From Heliophilum fasciatum (lineage in GTDB: Bacteria > Bacillota > Desulfitobacteriia > Heliobacteriales > Heliobacteriaceae): a DNA stretch of 64,000 bases. The position numbers were made by a program, and so were the translations under genes. Position 1 is the first letter of the stretch; each line of letters starts with the position of its first letter. The notes under the pieces were generated by a model. That model did not search any database and was not told where the DNA came from. It worked only from the letters and a program-made list of their open reading frames with translations. Below are positions 1-8,725 of this stretch, in pieces. The DNA lies in contig NZ_SLXT01000001.1 in assembly GCF_004341395.1 (NCBI RefSeq), forward strand, positions 135,748 through 199,747. Reading direction: 5' to 3'.

Positions 1-1246
1 TGATGTCTTCCACCGTTTCCAAACCGATGGAGAGACGGATGAAATCTTCCGTCACCCCGGCAGCCACTTGCTCTTCCGGCGTAAGCTGCGAGTGCGTCGT
101 CGTGGCCGGATGGATCGCCAAGGACTTGGCATCGCCCACGTTGGCCAGGTGCGAGAAGAGTTTCAAGCTGTTGATGAAGCGCGCGCCCGCTTCCTTGCCG
201 CCGGCGATCCCAAAACCGAGAATCGCGCCGTAACGTCCGCCCTGATGATATTTCTTCGCGGTTTCATAGGACGGATGTTCCGGCAAGCCGGGATAATTGA
301 CCCAATTGACTTTCGGATGATTTTGCAAGTACCCTGCGACGGCAGCGGCATTGCTGCTGTGCTTCTCCATGCGTAGCGGCAACGTTTCAAGACCTTGAAT
401 AATTTGAAAAGCATTAAAAGGACTGAGGGCAGCACCGATATCACGAAGAAGTTGCACACGCGCTTTGATAATGTAGGCAATCGCTCCTAATGCTTCATAA
501 TACTTCAGACCGTGATAACTCGGATCGGGTTCGGTAAAGCCGGGGAACTTACCGTTACCCCAGTTGAACTTGCCGCCATCAACGATGATCCCGCCGAGGG
601 ATGTACCGTGACCGCCGATGAACTTAGTCAGCGAGTGCACCACAATATCGGCACCGTGCTTCAGCGGCTGGATCAGATACGGTGTCGCCAAGGTGTTATC
701 AACGATCAGCGGAATGCCGGCTTCATGAGCAATGGCCGATACCCGCTCAAAATCCAGCGTATCCAGCTTGGGGTTGCCGAGGGATTCGGCAAAAACCGCT
801 TTGGTTTTTTCCGTAATCGCCTTGCGGAAATTCTCGGGATCTTGAGGATCAACGAATTTGACCCGGATGCCGAACTTGGGCAGTGTGTAGGCAAACAGAT
901 TGTATGTTCCGCCATAGAGGCTGCTCGATGCAACGATCTCATCACCGGCTTCAGCAATGTTCAGGATCGAAAAGGTAATCGCCGCCGAGCCGGAGGAAAA
1001 GGCCAGGGCACCAACGCCGCCTTCCAGCGCATTGACTCGCTGCTCCAGCACATCCGTCGTCGGGTTCATCAACCGTGTATATATGTTGCCAAACTCCTTG
1101 AGCGCAAAAAGGTTGGCCGCGTGCTCAGTATTCTTAAACACATAAGACGTTGTTTGGTAAATCGGCACTGCCCGGGAAAGGGTGTCTCCATCGGGGTTAT
1201 GTCCACCGTGCAAACTGGTTGTGGCAAATCCTTGTGATTGCGTCAT
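1..1246 (-). CDS. metY: O-acetylhomoserine sulfhydrylase (3' end cut by window)
   Basis: PLP-dependent enzyme of the Cys/Met metabolism family. It makes homocysteine from O-acetylhomoserine and sulfide (or methionine from methanethiol). The translation begins [15 protein letters not shown] and carries the PLP lysine in [11 protein letters not shown] and the ALEGG and SSLYGGTYN motifs. The long form with [10 protein letters not shown] is typical of MetY rather than MetB. The ATG at 1246 has a strong AGGAGG site 7 bases upstream. The gene runs off the window at base 1, so its C-terminus is not seen. No SAM riboswitch lies in front of it, unlike the metI/metC-like pair at 4.3-6.8 kb. Confidence 0.92.
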   Translation of the reverse strand, partial: MTQSQGFATTSLHGGHNPDGDTLSRAVPIYQTTSYVFKNTEHAANLFALKEFGNIYTRLMNPTTDVLEQRVNALEGGVGALAFSSGSAAITFSILNIAEAGDEIVASSSLYGGTYNLFAYTLPKFGIRVKFVDPQDPENFRKAITEKTKAVFAESLGNPKLDTLDFERVSAIAHEAGIPLIVDNTLATPYLIQPLKHGADIVVHSLTKFIGGHGTSLGGIIVDGGKFNWGNGKFPGFTEPDPSYHGLKYYEALGAIAYIIKARVQLLRDIGAALSPFNAFQIIQGLETLPLRMEKHSSNAAAVAGYLQNHPKVNWVNYPGLPEHPSYETAKKYHQGGRYGAILGFGIAGGKEAGARFINSLKLFSHLANVGDAKSLAIHPATTTHSQLTPEEQVAAGVTEDFIRLSIGLETVEDI

Positions 1247-1324
1247 GATTGTTCCTCCTCTTGATATGGGCCTATCGTTTTAATTCCTTACTAACTTACC
1301 CGGAATTATTATAATTACATAGCT

Positions 1325-1353
1325 ACTATAACGGCTTTACCCACCTTTGTCAA
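1325..1353 (-). promoter_or_regulatory. Sigma-A-type promoter for metY
   Basis: On the minus strand TTGACA (1353-1348), a 17-base spacer and TATAGT (1330-1325) lie about 80 bases before the metY start. This is a near-consensus housekeeping promoter. Confidence 0.7.
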
Positions 1354-1620
1354 TCAACTTTATGTAATTTATCTGATGCTTTACCAAAGCCGCCGCCGTC
1401 CATCCCTTGCCAGCCGCTACCTGCATTTTTTCCGCCTGTCCCCATCAAGCGCCCGGCCCCTTTTAAGCAGCCAATAACACTTGCCCACTGGGTGGCATAA
1501 TGTACCACCACCGTCAACCGTTGCAACTCTTTGGGTCTGAACATATTCTTACACCATTGAACGGCGCACCTACCCAGGTGCCGCTACCCTTGCTCACCAT
1601 GAGCATTGAGAAAAGAGGCG
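1354..1620. other. Intergenic region between divergent metY and ATPase genes
   Basis: About 270 bases separate the metY promoter from the ATPase gene. A minus-strand frame at 1350-1544 has no convincing ribosome site and runs into the metY promoter, so I do not call it. A short GGCACCT-type inverted repeat lies near 1564-1584. I see no riboswitch. Confidence 0.4.
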
Positions 1621-2394
1621 ATGCCAGTGATCCAAGAGATTACGATTTTACCCGGTCGCGATCGTAACGGGCAGGCAGAAAAATTTGACGCCATCACCAT
1701 GCGCGCCGGCGAAACCATTTCCATCGTCGGCCCTACCGGTAGCGGAAAAACAGCCTTAATCACCGACATTGAATTGCTGGCCCAAGGCGACACCTCCACC
1801 GGGCGCTATCTGCTGCTTAACGGACAGGTGCCTGATGAAGAAATGCGCTACAATCCCACCAAAAAACCGATCGCCATGATCACGCAAAACACCAAATGCT
1901 TTACCGATCTGTCCACCGTTGATTTTCTTACCATCCATGCCCGTGCCCGCGGTATCAGCGATCCGTCCATCGTGCGCAGGACCATTGATCTGGCCAACAC
2001 CTTTACCGGTGAAATGATCCACCCCGAGGTCAAAGTGACCGTGCTTTCCGGCGGTCAAACCCGTTCGTTGCTCATCGCTGATGCCATCTTGATCGGTGCC
2101 GCACCGATCATCTTGCTCGATGAGATCGAAAACGCCGGCATCTTCAAGCAAGAAGTCGTTCGCCTGATCCAGTCAACCGGTAAAATCGTTCTCTTTGTCA
2201 CCCACGATCCCGTCATCGCCCTCTTGACCAAACACCGCATCATCATGAGCAACGGCTCTGTACAAAAAGTGATCGCCCAAAACGAACTGGAACTGCGGGC
2301 TGCGCAAAACTTGCTGGAACTCGATCAGCGCGTCGGGGACATCCGGGAAAAACTGCGCGCCGGCCACATGATCACCCACGTTCAATTGGCCTAA
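1621..2394 (+). CDS. ABC-type ATPase of an uncharacterised three-gene cluster
   Basis: About 257 residues forming one ABC nucleotide-binding domain. Visible motifs are Walker A GPTGSGKT near residue 42, the signature LSGGQ near residue 140, Walker B IILLDEIE, and the switch histidine in FVTHD. No membrane segment or permease gene is adjacent, so it is not an ordinary transporter ATPase. It is followed at 26 bases by a P-loop GTPase and then a cysteine-rich Fe-S protein. That arrangement suggests an ATP-driven step in handling a metal cofactor or activating an enzyme (inference). The start is uncertain: ATG 1621 is close to the AGAGG site, and GTG 1627 has better spacing. Confidence 0.72.
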   Translation: MPVIQEITILPGRDRNGQAEKFDAITMRAGETISIVGPTGSGKTALITDIELLAQGDTSTGRYLLLNGQVPDEEMRYNPTKKPIAMITQNTKCFTDLSTVDFLTIHARARGISDPSIVRRTIDLANTFTGEMIHPEVKVTVLSGGQTRSLLIADAILIGAAPIILLDEIENAGIFKQEVVRLIQSTGKIVLFVTHDPVIALLTKHRIIMSNGSVQKVIAQNELELRAAQNLLELDQRVGDIREKLRAGHMITHVQLA

Positions 2395-2420
2395 GTCGTT
2401 ACGAAAGGTAGGTGACCCAT

Positions 2421-3131
2421 TTGAAACTGCTCGTGATTGCCGGTCCTCCCTCGGCCGGGAAAACGGCTCTGACCAAACAGATCGTGAAAAACTTTCAGTC
2501 CCAACTGCGCATTGCCTATCTTAAGATCGACGTCGTCAAAGCGTACGAAGATATTGAGCTCAAGAAAGAGTTCTCCATTCTGACCCGTAAAGTCTACTCG
2601 GGCGATCTTTGCCCCGATCATGCCAGTGTCATGGTGCTCGGTGACGTCATTGATTGGGCCGAAGAAAACAAAGCCGATCTGTTGATCGTGGAAAGTGCCG
2701 GCCTTTGCTTGCGCTGCTCGCCCTATCTGAACCAGGGGCTGGGCGTTGTCGTCCTCAGTTCCATCTCCGGCATTCACACACCGGAAAAAATGGGCGCCAT
2801 GGTCAGCCTGGCCGATGTGGCTGTCGTGACTAAGATCGACTTGGTCAGTCAAGCGGAACGGGAAGTATTTATTCAAAAAATCTCCGAAATCCATCCCAGC
2901 GGCATCGTCATGGAAACCAACGCCCTGCAAGGTACGTCCTTACATCGCCTCTATAATTTGATCGTCAACTCGGAAGATATTACTCCCGATCAGTTGATGC
3001 TTAAAGGTAGCCCGCCGATCGGCACATGCACGATCTGTGTCGGCAAAAAAGAAATCGGTTGGAAAAACCATTTTGGCGTCGTCAAACGCCTCGACGGTCC
3101 GATCGCCGACTATCTGTATCGGGGGGAGTAA
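2421..3131 (+). CDS. HypB/UreG-like P-loop GTPase
   Basis: About 236 residues. The N-terminal P-loop reads GPPSAGKT. VVTKIDLV resembles the base-recognition motif of the SIMIBI class G3E GTPases (HypB, UreG, CobW), which insert metals into enzymes. Further cysteines are CLRCSPY mid-protein and CTIC near the C-terminus; these could bind a metal. The TTG at 2421 is preferred because AGGTAGGTG sits 6 bases ahead of it; an in-frame GTG at 2412 lies inside that site. The gene lies between the ABC-type ATPase and the Fe-S protein, with one base separating its stop from the next ATG. The substrate is unknown. Confidence 0.72.
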   Translation: MKLLVIAGPPSAGKTALTKQIVKNFQSQLRIAYLKIDVVKAYEDIELKKEFSILTRKVYSGDLCPDHASVMVLGDVIDWAEENKADLLIVESAGLCLRCSPYLNQGLGVVVLSSISGIHTPEKMGAMVSLADVAVVTKIDLVSQAEREVFIQKISEIHPSGIVMETNALQGTSLHRLYNLIVNSEDITPDQLMLKGSPPIGTCTICVGKKEIGWKNHFGVVKRLDGPIADYLYRGE

Positions 3132-3132
3132 C

Positions 3133-3855
3133 ATGCACAGTGATCATGCTTGGCTGCCTCCGGGTAAAAACTGCGGCCTTTGCGGCGAGCCGTCATGCAA
3201 AAGCTTTCTGCGCGCACTGGCCGGCGGACGCAAATCCAACGATGACTGTCCCTTCTATACTGCCGAAGTCCTCAGTGCCCATCGCCCTTCCGTCCATCCG
3301 CCTTCGGCCGGCTGTGGCTGCAGCGAGCACAAGTGCAGCACCTGCCACTGCGCTGCCGATGCGGCTCACGCGACCAACCATCAAGGCGTCGATGTCTTAG
3401 GCAATCCCTACCATTTTGTCCTTGCCCCACTGCCCGGTGAAATCTCGGCGCGCAAGATCGTCCTGCCTTTCCGAGCGGATCTGGTGGAGAAATTCGAGAT
3501 CCGTCCTGGTGATCATGTCCTGGGCCGGCCGATGGGCGCCGGCTGTCCTGTTCCGCACGTGCTGCGTGTCATTGATGCCGATCCGATCACCGGCGTGCTG
3601 ACCACCTGGGCCGTCGGACCGCAGTTTGCCCGCGATCAACCGGTCAAAGATGTTAAGGCCTATCACATGATTGGCTTTGAAGGTCTGGTCACGGCGATGC
3701 AAAAAGAACCGGTTATCGGCTGTCGCGTGACCTTTTTACCGGGCTTTTGCATGATGAACCTCAATCATACAGCTCTCGTGAACATGCTGCTTGAAAAAAA
3801 AGCAGGCCTCCACATACGGCTGGAAGACATCCGTATCTTGGCAGGCCTGCCCTAA
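3133..3855 (+). CDS. Cysteine-rich Fe-S binding protein of the three-gene cluster
   Basis: About 240 residues. The N-terminus has CGLCGEPSC followed by a further Cys (C14, C17, C22, C39), the 4Fe-4S pattern also found in the corrinoid/Fe-S protein large subunit (AcsC/CdhE) and RnfB. A second cluster, GCGCSEHKCSTCHC, lies near residues 60-75. The remainder (about residues 90-240) is an unrecognised globular domain with HVLGRPMGAGCPVPHV and MIGFEGLV. The ATG at 3133 directly follows the GTPase stop and has GGGGGAG as ribosome site. The trio ends at a strong terminator, so it is probably one operon. I infer a role in assembling or reactivating a metal centre. Confidence 0.7.
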   Translation: MHSDHAWLPPGKNCGLCGEPSCKSFLRALAGGRKSNDDCPFYTAEVLSAHRPSVHPPSAGCGCSEHKCSTCHCAADAAHATNHQGVDVLGNPYHFVLAPLPGEISARKIVLPFRADLVEKFEIRPGDHVLGRPMGAGCPVPHVLRVIDADPITGVLTTWAVGPQFARDQPVKDVKAYHMIGFEGLVTAMQKEPVIGCRVTFLPGFCMMNLNHTALVNMLLEKKAGLHIRLEDIRILAGLP

Positions 3856-3858
3856 ATG

Positions 3859-3888
3859 AAAGAACCCCCGGTTGCGCGGGGGTTCTTT
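3859..3888 (+). terminator. Rho-independent terminator after the Fe-S trio
   Basis: An 11-bp perfect stem (AAAGAACCCCC with GGGGGTTCTTT) with an 8-base loop, followed by a T-rich run, 4 bases past the stop codon. Confidence 0.9.
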
Positions 3889-3919
3889 GCTTTTTCATAC
3901 ACTTTTTTCCGGCTCGGGG

Positions 3920-4075
3920 TTACTTGTCAAACAAGCCGCCTTTTTTATGTTTCTTCGTGGCCGGACGTGGGCTACCGAGCACACTCTCACCGCGTTTGTT
4001 ATTCCCCTGGCTGGCACTTTTCCCCTTCTTCTGTTCGATAACCTTCTTCATCAGTTCCACGTATTGATCATTCAT
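3920..4075 (-). CDS. Small lysine-rich protein (51 aa)
   Basis: Short frame MNDQYVELMKKVIEQKK... ending KKGGLFDK. It is highly charged with about 11 lysines, predicted soluble, with an N-terminal amphipathic helix and a flexible basic tail, as in small nucleic-acid-associated proteins. The ribosome site is weak (GTGGGGC about 10 bases upstream). It lies alone between two convergent units. The composition and clean start-stop make it likely to be real, but there is no family assignment. Confidence 0.5.
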   Translation of the reverse strand: MNDQYVELMKKVIEQKKGKSASQGNNKRGESVLGSPRPATKKHKKGGLFDK

Positions 4076-4313
4076 GAACCGTTGCCCCACTTTCTGCTTC
4101 TACGCCGATTCGCTATCCTATATTGTGTCTGCCCCGCATAAAGTCTGCATAATGCCTATAATCATTACACCAACCCTGCATTTCTCCACGATATCATGTC
4201 TACCTTGCGTTACGCCTACCCCGCATTATACCTGCCCTACATTATAGCTGCCATGCATTTATCGCGAAACCGAAAAAAAAGGTGGAAATCATCACCGATA
4301 ACCCACTTCCCGC

Positions 4314-5564
4314 TTATTCCTGGCCGCCCGATAGCGCCGCCAGTGCTTGCTCCAGATCGGCAATCAAATCATCGGCATCTTCGAGCCCCACGGAGATGCG
4401 CAGTAACCCCGGCCCAATGCCGCGACTTTCTCGCTCTTCCGGCTCCATGGCCGCATGGGACATGGTCGTGGGATAGGAAAGAATGCTCTCCACTCCGCCC
4501 AAACTGACGGCCACCAGTGCCAATCGCACTTTCGTTAAAAAAGCTTTGACCCGCTCCCGGCTGCCCAGATCAAAGGAAAGGACGGCACCGGCACCTTGCG
4601 ACTGTGCCTTGTGCACCCCATAGCCGGGATGATCGATCAGTCCCGGATAGTATACCTTCTTCACTTCCCGATGAGCCTGCAGCGCCGTTGCCACTTTTTG
4701 CGCCGTTTTTTGCATGGCTTGCATCCGTACATAGAGCGTCTTGATCCCGCGCAGCAACAGCCAACTGTCGTGGGGACTTAACACCGCGCCAAAAGCATTT
4801 TGTAAATAGCCGATGCGTTTGGCCAAGGCCGGATCATCCACGACGATCGCCCCAGCGATCAGATCGCTGTGACCGCCCAAAAATTTGGTGGCACTGTGCA
4901 CGACCACGTCGATACCTAAGGCCAGCGGCTGTTGCAGGCAAGGCGTCATAAAGGTATTATCGACGATGCTGATCCAACCTTGTTGGCGCGCCAAGTCCGC
5001 GGCGGCCCGCAGATCGGTAATCGCCAGCGTGGGATTGGACGGCGTCTCCAGAATCAGACCTCGCGTGTTGGGTCGCGCTGCTGCCGCAATCGCCTCGACA
5101 TCGGTCGCATCGACAAAAGTCGTCTCGACGCCAAAACGGGGCCACACCTGTGACAGCAAGCGATAGGTGCCGCCATAGATATCGCGGGTCGCAATCAAAT
5201 GATCACCGGCGCCAAAAAGGCCCAGAGCTGTCGTCATGGCCGCCATCCCTGAAGCAAAGGCAAAGCCGGCCCTTCCACCTTCCAAGGCCGCCAGCGCTTT
5301 TTCGACGGCTTGCCGTGTGGGGTTACCGGAACGAGAATATTCAAAGTCCTGAGGCGCATCAATATCACGCTGGTGAAAAGTGGAGGCCATAAAAATCGGT
5401 ACACTGGCCGCGCCGGTGTGTTCCTCCGGTTCTGTTCCGGTATGGATGACCTGCGTCGCCGGGCGTAAGGAGTCCTTCGCCTGGTGTGGTTGCGCCTGCG
5501 ACAGCTCATTTTGCTGCTGTTCCTGCGACAGCTTGTCTTTTTGCTGCTCTTGATCAGCCATCAT
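4314..5564 (-). CDS. metC: Cystathionine beta-lyase / methionine gamma-lyase-type PLP enzyme
   Basis: About 416 residues of the Cys/Met PLP family: YSRSGNPTR, the GMAAM loop, TRDIYGGTYR, VDNTFMTP and PLP lysine in HSATKFLGGHSD. It splits cystathionine (or a related gamma-substituted amino acid) on the way to homocysteine. It is the second gene behind the metI-like gene, 109 bases apart, the metI-metC order known from Bacillus, hence the symbol; family members are hard to tell apart by sequence, and methionine gamma-lyase or cystathionine gamma-lyase remain possible. The first 35 residues are an unusual Gln-rich extension. Two adjacent ATGs (5564, 5561) follow GGAGGGG. Confidence 0.78.
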   Translation of the reverse strand: MMADQEQQKDKLSQEQQQNELSQAQPHQAKDSLRPATQVIHTGTEPEEHTGAASVPIFMASTFHQRDIDAPQDFEYSRSGNPTRQAVEKALAALEGGRAGFAFASGMAAMTTALGLFGAGDHLIATRDIYGGTYRLLSQVWPRFGVETTFVDATDVEAIAAAARPNTRGLILETPSNPTLAITDLRAAADLARQQGWISIVDNTFMTPCLQQPLALGIDVVVHSATKFLGGHSDLIAGAIVVDDPALAKRIGYLQNAFGAVLSPHDSWLLLRGIKTLYVRMQAMQKTAQKVATALQAHREVKKVYYPGLIDHPGYGVHKAQSQGAGAVLSFDLGSRERVKAFLTKVRLALVAVSLGGVESILSYPTTMSHAAMEPEERESRGIGPGLLRISVGLEDADDLIADLEQALAALSGGQE

Positions 5565-5673
5565 TACCCCTCCTATACCCTTGCTGAATTAATCAGCTTA
5601 TTCAATCAACATGCTTAGATCAGAAGCTACTTATGTCAGCGTCATGCTTGTATCGTTATCGTGCTTGCACTTT

Positions 5674-6807
5674 CTAATCGGCTAAAGCACCGGCCAAATC
5701 GGCAATCAGATCCTGTACATTTTCGATCCCTACCGAGAGCCGCAGCATACGCCGGTTCACGCCGGTAGCCGCCCGGATCTCTTCCGGAATATCAGCGTGA
5801 GTTTGCTGGGCCGGGAAGGTCAGCAACGTCTCCACACCGCCGAGGCTTTCAGCAAAGGAAATCAATTGAATGCGCGCCAGGACTTCCGGCACTTTGCTTT
5901 CTTCCTTTACTGTAAAGGCAACCATCGCACCGGCTCCTTTGGCCTGACGAAAATGAATCTCCCGGCCGGGATGATCATCAAGGCCGAGATAGTTGACCTT
6001 TTCCACGGCCGGATGCCCTGCAAGCCACTTGGCCAGAACCAGCGCATTTTCCTGGGCGCGGTCCAACCGCAGTGCCAGCGTCTTGAGTCCCCGTAAAATC
6101 AGCCAAGCATCCCAAGGGCCAATCACAGCCCCCACGGCATTTTGATAATAATAGAGACGATCGCCCAGTTCCGCCGTCGCCGCCACCACCAACCCCGCCA
6201 AAGTATCATTATGGCCACCTAAATATTTTGTCCCACTGTGCACAACAATGTCCGCCCCGTGGGCAATTGGTGTTTGCAGGTACGGGCTCATAAAGGTGTT
6301 ATCGACAATCAATAACAGTCCGCGTTGCCGGCAACATCGGGCCACGGCGGCAATGTCGTAGACCTGGCCGGAAGGGTTCGTCGGTGTTTCAATAAAAACG
6401 GCCTTGGTGTTAGGTTGTACCGCTGCTTCAATTGCTCCGTCAACGGCATTGACATAGGTCGCCGTCAAGCCCCAGGGACGAAACACTTTCTCCATCAAAC
6501 GATAGGTGCCGCCATAAATGTCCTGACAGAGAACCAAGTGATCGCCCGGTTGAAATAAGGACAAGACGGTGGTAATGGCAGCCATACCCGTAGCAAAAGC
6601 CAATCCCCGCTGTCCGCCTTCCAATTGGGCAATGGCCTCCTCCAATGCTTTACGCGTGGGATTGCCGGAACGTGTATAATCATACCCGGTGCTCTCCCCC
6701 AGCGCCGGATGGGCAAAAGTGGCCGTTTGATAGACAGGGCAGGTGATGGAGCCGGTCAGGGGATCGCGACGATTGCCGGCCTGTGCTAAAAGAGTCTCCA
6801 TTTCCAT
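5674..6807 (-). CDS. metI: Cystathionine gamma-synthase-type PLP enzyme
   Basis: 377 residues. Family motifs are YTRSGNPTR, CQDIYGGTYR, VDNTFMSPY and PLP lysine in HSGTKYLGGHND. It condenses an activated homoserine with cysteine to cystathionine. The ATG at 6807 is chosen because AAGGAGG lies 9 bases upstream; the frame stays open upstream through the riboswitch, which is not coding. It is the first gene of a two-gene operon with the metC-like gene and is controlled by the SAM riboswitch at 6922-7018. It could also act as an O-acetylhomoserine thiolyase, as Bacillus MetI does. Confidence 0.82.
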   Translation of the reverse strand: MEMETLLAQAGNRRDPLTGSITCPVYQTATFAHPALGESTGYDYTRSGNPTRKALEEAIAQLEGGQRGLAFATGMAAITTVLSLFQPGDHLVLCQDIYGGTYRLMEKVFRPWGLTATYVNAVDGAIEAAVQPNTKAVFIETPTNPSGQVYDIAAVARCCRQRGLLLIVDNTFMSPYLQTPIAHGADIVVHSGTKYLGGHNDTLAGLVVAATAELGDRLYYYQNAVGAVIGPWDAWLILRGLKTLALRLDRAQENALVLAKWLAGHPAVEKVNYLGLDDHPGREIHFRQAKGAGAMVAFTVKEESKVPEVLARIQLISFAESLGGVETLLTFPAQQTHADIPEEIRAATGVNRRMLRLSVGIENVQDLIADLAGALAD

Positions 6808-6874
6808 CTGTATATTCCTCCTTAAATTGCTTCTTTTCATCAGTTTTGTTATGCTTGGCGGTGACGTAAGGGCA

Positions 6875-6906
6875 ATAAAAAAATGTCTTCCCAGCGAGAA
6901 GACATT
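6875..6906 (-). terminator. Expression-platform terminator of the SAM riboswitch
   Basis: On the minus strand AATGTCTTC, a short loop, GAAGACATT and a T-run form an intrinsic terminator between the SAM aptamer and the metI start. With SAM bound, this hairpin should form and stop transcription. Confidence 0.88.
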
Positions 6907-6921
6907 GGTGTGACCCCGTGT

Positions 6922-7018
6922 CTTATCTCTCAGGGATATCCCTGCAGGAATTAGCACCGTACATCACTGCCGGTTGCTGGGCTTCATCGGGCCAGTCCCT
7001 CCACCATCTCTGGATAAG
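6922..7018 (-). promoter_or_regulatory. SAM-I riboswitch (S-box) aptamer
   Basis: On the minus strand the element opens with CTTATCCAGAGATGGTGGAG and closes with GAGAGATAAG (P1 pairs CTTATC with GATAAG). Between them are the conserved GGGACTGGCCC, GATGAAGCCCAGCAACC and GGTGCTAATTCC blocks. These are the diagnostic parts of the S-box. It represses the metI/metC-like operon when S-adenosylmethionine is plentiful. Confidence 0.96.
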
Positions 7019-7035
7019 TTATTTAATTACAACAT

Positions 7036-7064
7036 ATCCTAGCTGCTTAATGAGAAACCGTCAA
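7036..7064 (-). promoter_or_regulatory. Promoter of the S-box metI-metC operon
   Basis: TTGACG (7064-7059), 17-base spacer and TAGGAT (7041-7036) on the minus strand, about 20 bases before the aptamer. It lies back to back with the cysK promoter. Confidence 0.6.
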
Positions 7065-7082
7065 GCTTTTTTTCGTACCTGC

Positions 7083-7111
7083 TTGACAGTATCCAATAGG
7101 GCAGGTAAGAT
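7083..7111 (+). promoter_or_regulatory. Promoter of cysK
   Basis: TTGACA (7083-7088), 17-base spacer, TAAGAT (7106-7111), about 130 bases before the cysK start. No CymR or CysB-type site could be identified by eye. Confidence 0.6.
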
Positions 7112-7243
7112 AAGAGCACAGTAATTCTTTAATCCCGATTTGTTTACTCAAGGTTATTTTACTCAAGGTTGGTTCCGGATCGTAAAAAGAACAGTAAAAA
7201 ATCTTCAGAAAATCTTCGATTAATTGAGCGGAGGATGAGTTTT

Positions 7244-8173
7244 ATGTCCCGTATCGCCCAAAGCATTACCGAATTGATCGGCAATACGCCTTTAGTGCGC
7301 CTGCAGCGCCTTCCTCACCCATCAGGTGCTGAAATCGTAGCGAAAATCGAATCGTTTAATCCCGGCGGCAGTGTCAAAGATCGTATCGGTTTGAATATGA
7401 TTCAAGACGCCGAAGACCGTGGTTTGATCCAGCCCGGTGCCACCTTAGTGGAACCAACCAGCGGCAATACCGGTGTCGCCCTGGCTATGGTGTCGGCCGT
7501 CAAAGGCTACCGTTTGATCTTAACCATGCCGGAAACGATGAGCATCGAGCGGCGCAATTTGCTCAAAGCCTATGGCGCTGAGCTTGTCCTGACTCCAGGC
7601 TCGGAAGGCATGAAAGGCGCCATTCGCAAAGCCGAAGAGATTGTGGCTAACACACCGGGCGCGTTACTTTTACAGCAGTTTGCCAATCCGTCCAACCCGG
7701 CCATCCATCGTGTGACGACGGGCGACGAGATCTGGCGCGATACCGACGGACAGGTCGACATCTTGATCGGTGGTATCGGCACCGGCGGCACGATCACCGG
7801 AACGGGCGAAACACTGAAAAAACATAACCCGGCTATTCGCGTCATTGCTGTGGAACCGGCAGCTTCCCCGGTACTGTCCGGCGGTAAGCCCGGCCCACAC
7901 AAAATCCAAGGCATCGGTGCCGGCTTCGTTCCTGAGGTCTACAACGGCGATATCGTTGACGAAGTGATTCCGGTTGACGACGAAGATGCGCTGGCAACCA
8001 GTCGCCGCCTGGCGCGCGAAGAAGGTTTGCTTGTGGGTATCTCGGCCGGTGCCGCTGCCTACGCGGCCTTGCAAGTGGCTGCTCGTCCCGAAAACGCCGG
8101 CAAACGCATTGTGGTGATCTTACCGGATACGGGTGAGCGGTATCTGAGTACGGTTCTGTTTACCGAGGCGTAA
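7244..8173 (+). CDS. cysK: Cysteine synthase (O-acetylserine sulfhydrylase)
   Basis: 309 residues, the usual CysK length. It joins O-acetylserine and sulfide into cysteine with PLP. Motifs are the PLP lysine in [11 protein letters not shown], the substrate loop [12 protein letters not shown], the phosphate-binding [13 protein letters not shown] and VGISAGAA. The ATG at 7244 is preceded by GGAGG at good spacing; the frame is open further upstream without a ribosome site. It is monocistronic, divergent from the S-box operon, and followed by its own terminator. Confidence 0.95.
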   Translation: MSRIAQSITELIGNTPLVRLQRLPHPSGAEIVAKIESFNPGGSVKDRIGLNMIQDAEDRGLIQPGATLVEPTSGNTGVALAMVSAVKGYRLILTMPETMSIERRNLLKAYGAELVLTPGSEGMKGAIRKAEEIVANTPGALLLQQFANPSNPAIHRVTTGDEIWRDTDGQVDILIGGIGTGGTITGTGETLKKHNPAIRVIAVEPAASPVLSGGKPGPHKIQGIGAGFVPEVYNGDIVDEVIPVDDEDALATSRRLAREEGLLVGISAGAAAYAALQVAARPENAGKRIVVILPDTGERYLSTVLFTEA

Positions 8174-8242
8174 ACGGAAGCTTCAATTGGTCTTTGGCTT
8201 GCCTTTGATTAAAGAATCAAGTTAATAAGGCTTAATGGTAGC

Positions 8243-8288
8243 GCGATGCCTCGCTGGGATTACTATACCCCACGAGGCATCGGCTTTT
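8243..8288 (+). terminator. Terminator after cysK
   Basis: GCGATGCCTCG pairs with CGAGGCATCG around a 20-base loop, followed by GCTTTT. Confidence 0.65.
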
Positions 8289-8322
8289 CCAGATCTGCAA
8301 CGATTTTCATGGCCATTCGACA

Positions 8323-8350
8323 TTGACATTTCATTCTTTTGCGTTATAAT
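8323..8350 (+). promoter_or_regulatory. Consensus promoter of tRNA-Lys
   Basis: Perfect TTGACA (8323-8328) and TATAAT (8345-8350) with a 16-base spacer, ending 14 bases before the tRNA. Confidence 0.85.
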
Positions 8351-8364
8351 ATTCTTTGTTCGAT

Positions 8365-8440
8365 GGACCTATAGCTCAATTGGTAGAGCATTCGACTCTT
8401 AATCGACAGGTTCACGGTTCGAGTCCGTGTAGGTCCACCA
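8365..8440 (+). tRNA. tRNA-Lys (anticodon CUU)
   Basis: A 76-base cloverleaf: acceptor GGACCTA/TAGGTCC, D-stem GCTC/GAGC, anticodon loop CTCTTAA (anticodon CTT, reading AAG), T-loop TTCGAGT and an encoded CCA end. The top pair of the anticodon stem (positions 27-43) is a T/C mismatch. It has its own promoter and terminator, so it is a single-gene unit. Confidence 0.93.
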
Positions 8441-8448
8441 GTGAAATC

Positions 8449-8482
8449 AAGGCTTTCAGGGTTTTTCCCTGAAGGCTTTTTT
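8449..8482 (+). terminator. Terminator after tRNA-Lys
   Basis: A 13-bp stem (AAGGCTTTCAGGG with CCCTGAAGGCTTT, two G-T pairs), 5-base loop and T6 run, starting 8 bases after the CCA end. Confidence 0.85.
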
Positions 8483-8524
8483 GTTGTTTTGGTGTTACCC
8501 GGGGGTTACCTGGGAGTTACCCAT

Positions 8525-8568
8525 AAAAAAAGCCGTTTTCGGGAGCTACCCGAGAACGGCTTTTTTTC
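8525..8568. terminator. Bidirectional terminator
   Basis: A long hairpin with an A7 run before and a T7 run after GCCGTTTTCGGG/CCCGAGAACGGC. It can stop transcription on both strands and insulates the tRNA from the Rpn remnant. Just before it, three short GTTACC-GGG repeats lie at 8494-8523. Confidence 0.85.
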
Positions 8569-8725
8569 CCGCCTCCTTGAACAAATCGTGAAGCTTATCT
8601 ATCATTTTATTAAAGCGATGCCACTTCACTGTTACATCACGCTAATCAGTCATCTAGATCGATTAAATTGACAACATCGTCAATATTTTGTTGAAGTATA
8701 AAAACCCGGAATACAAAAGGAAAAT

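Noticed and set aside
1350..1544. 64-residue minus-strand frame before metY
   Set aside because: No adequate ribosome site, Gly-rich composition, and it runs through the metY promoter.
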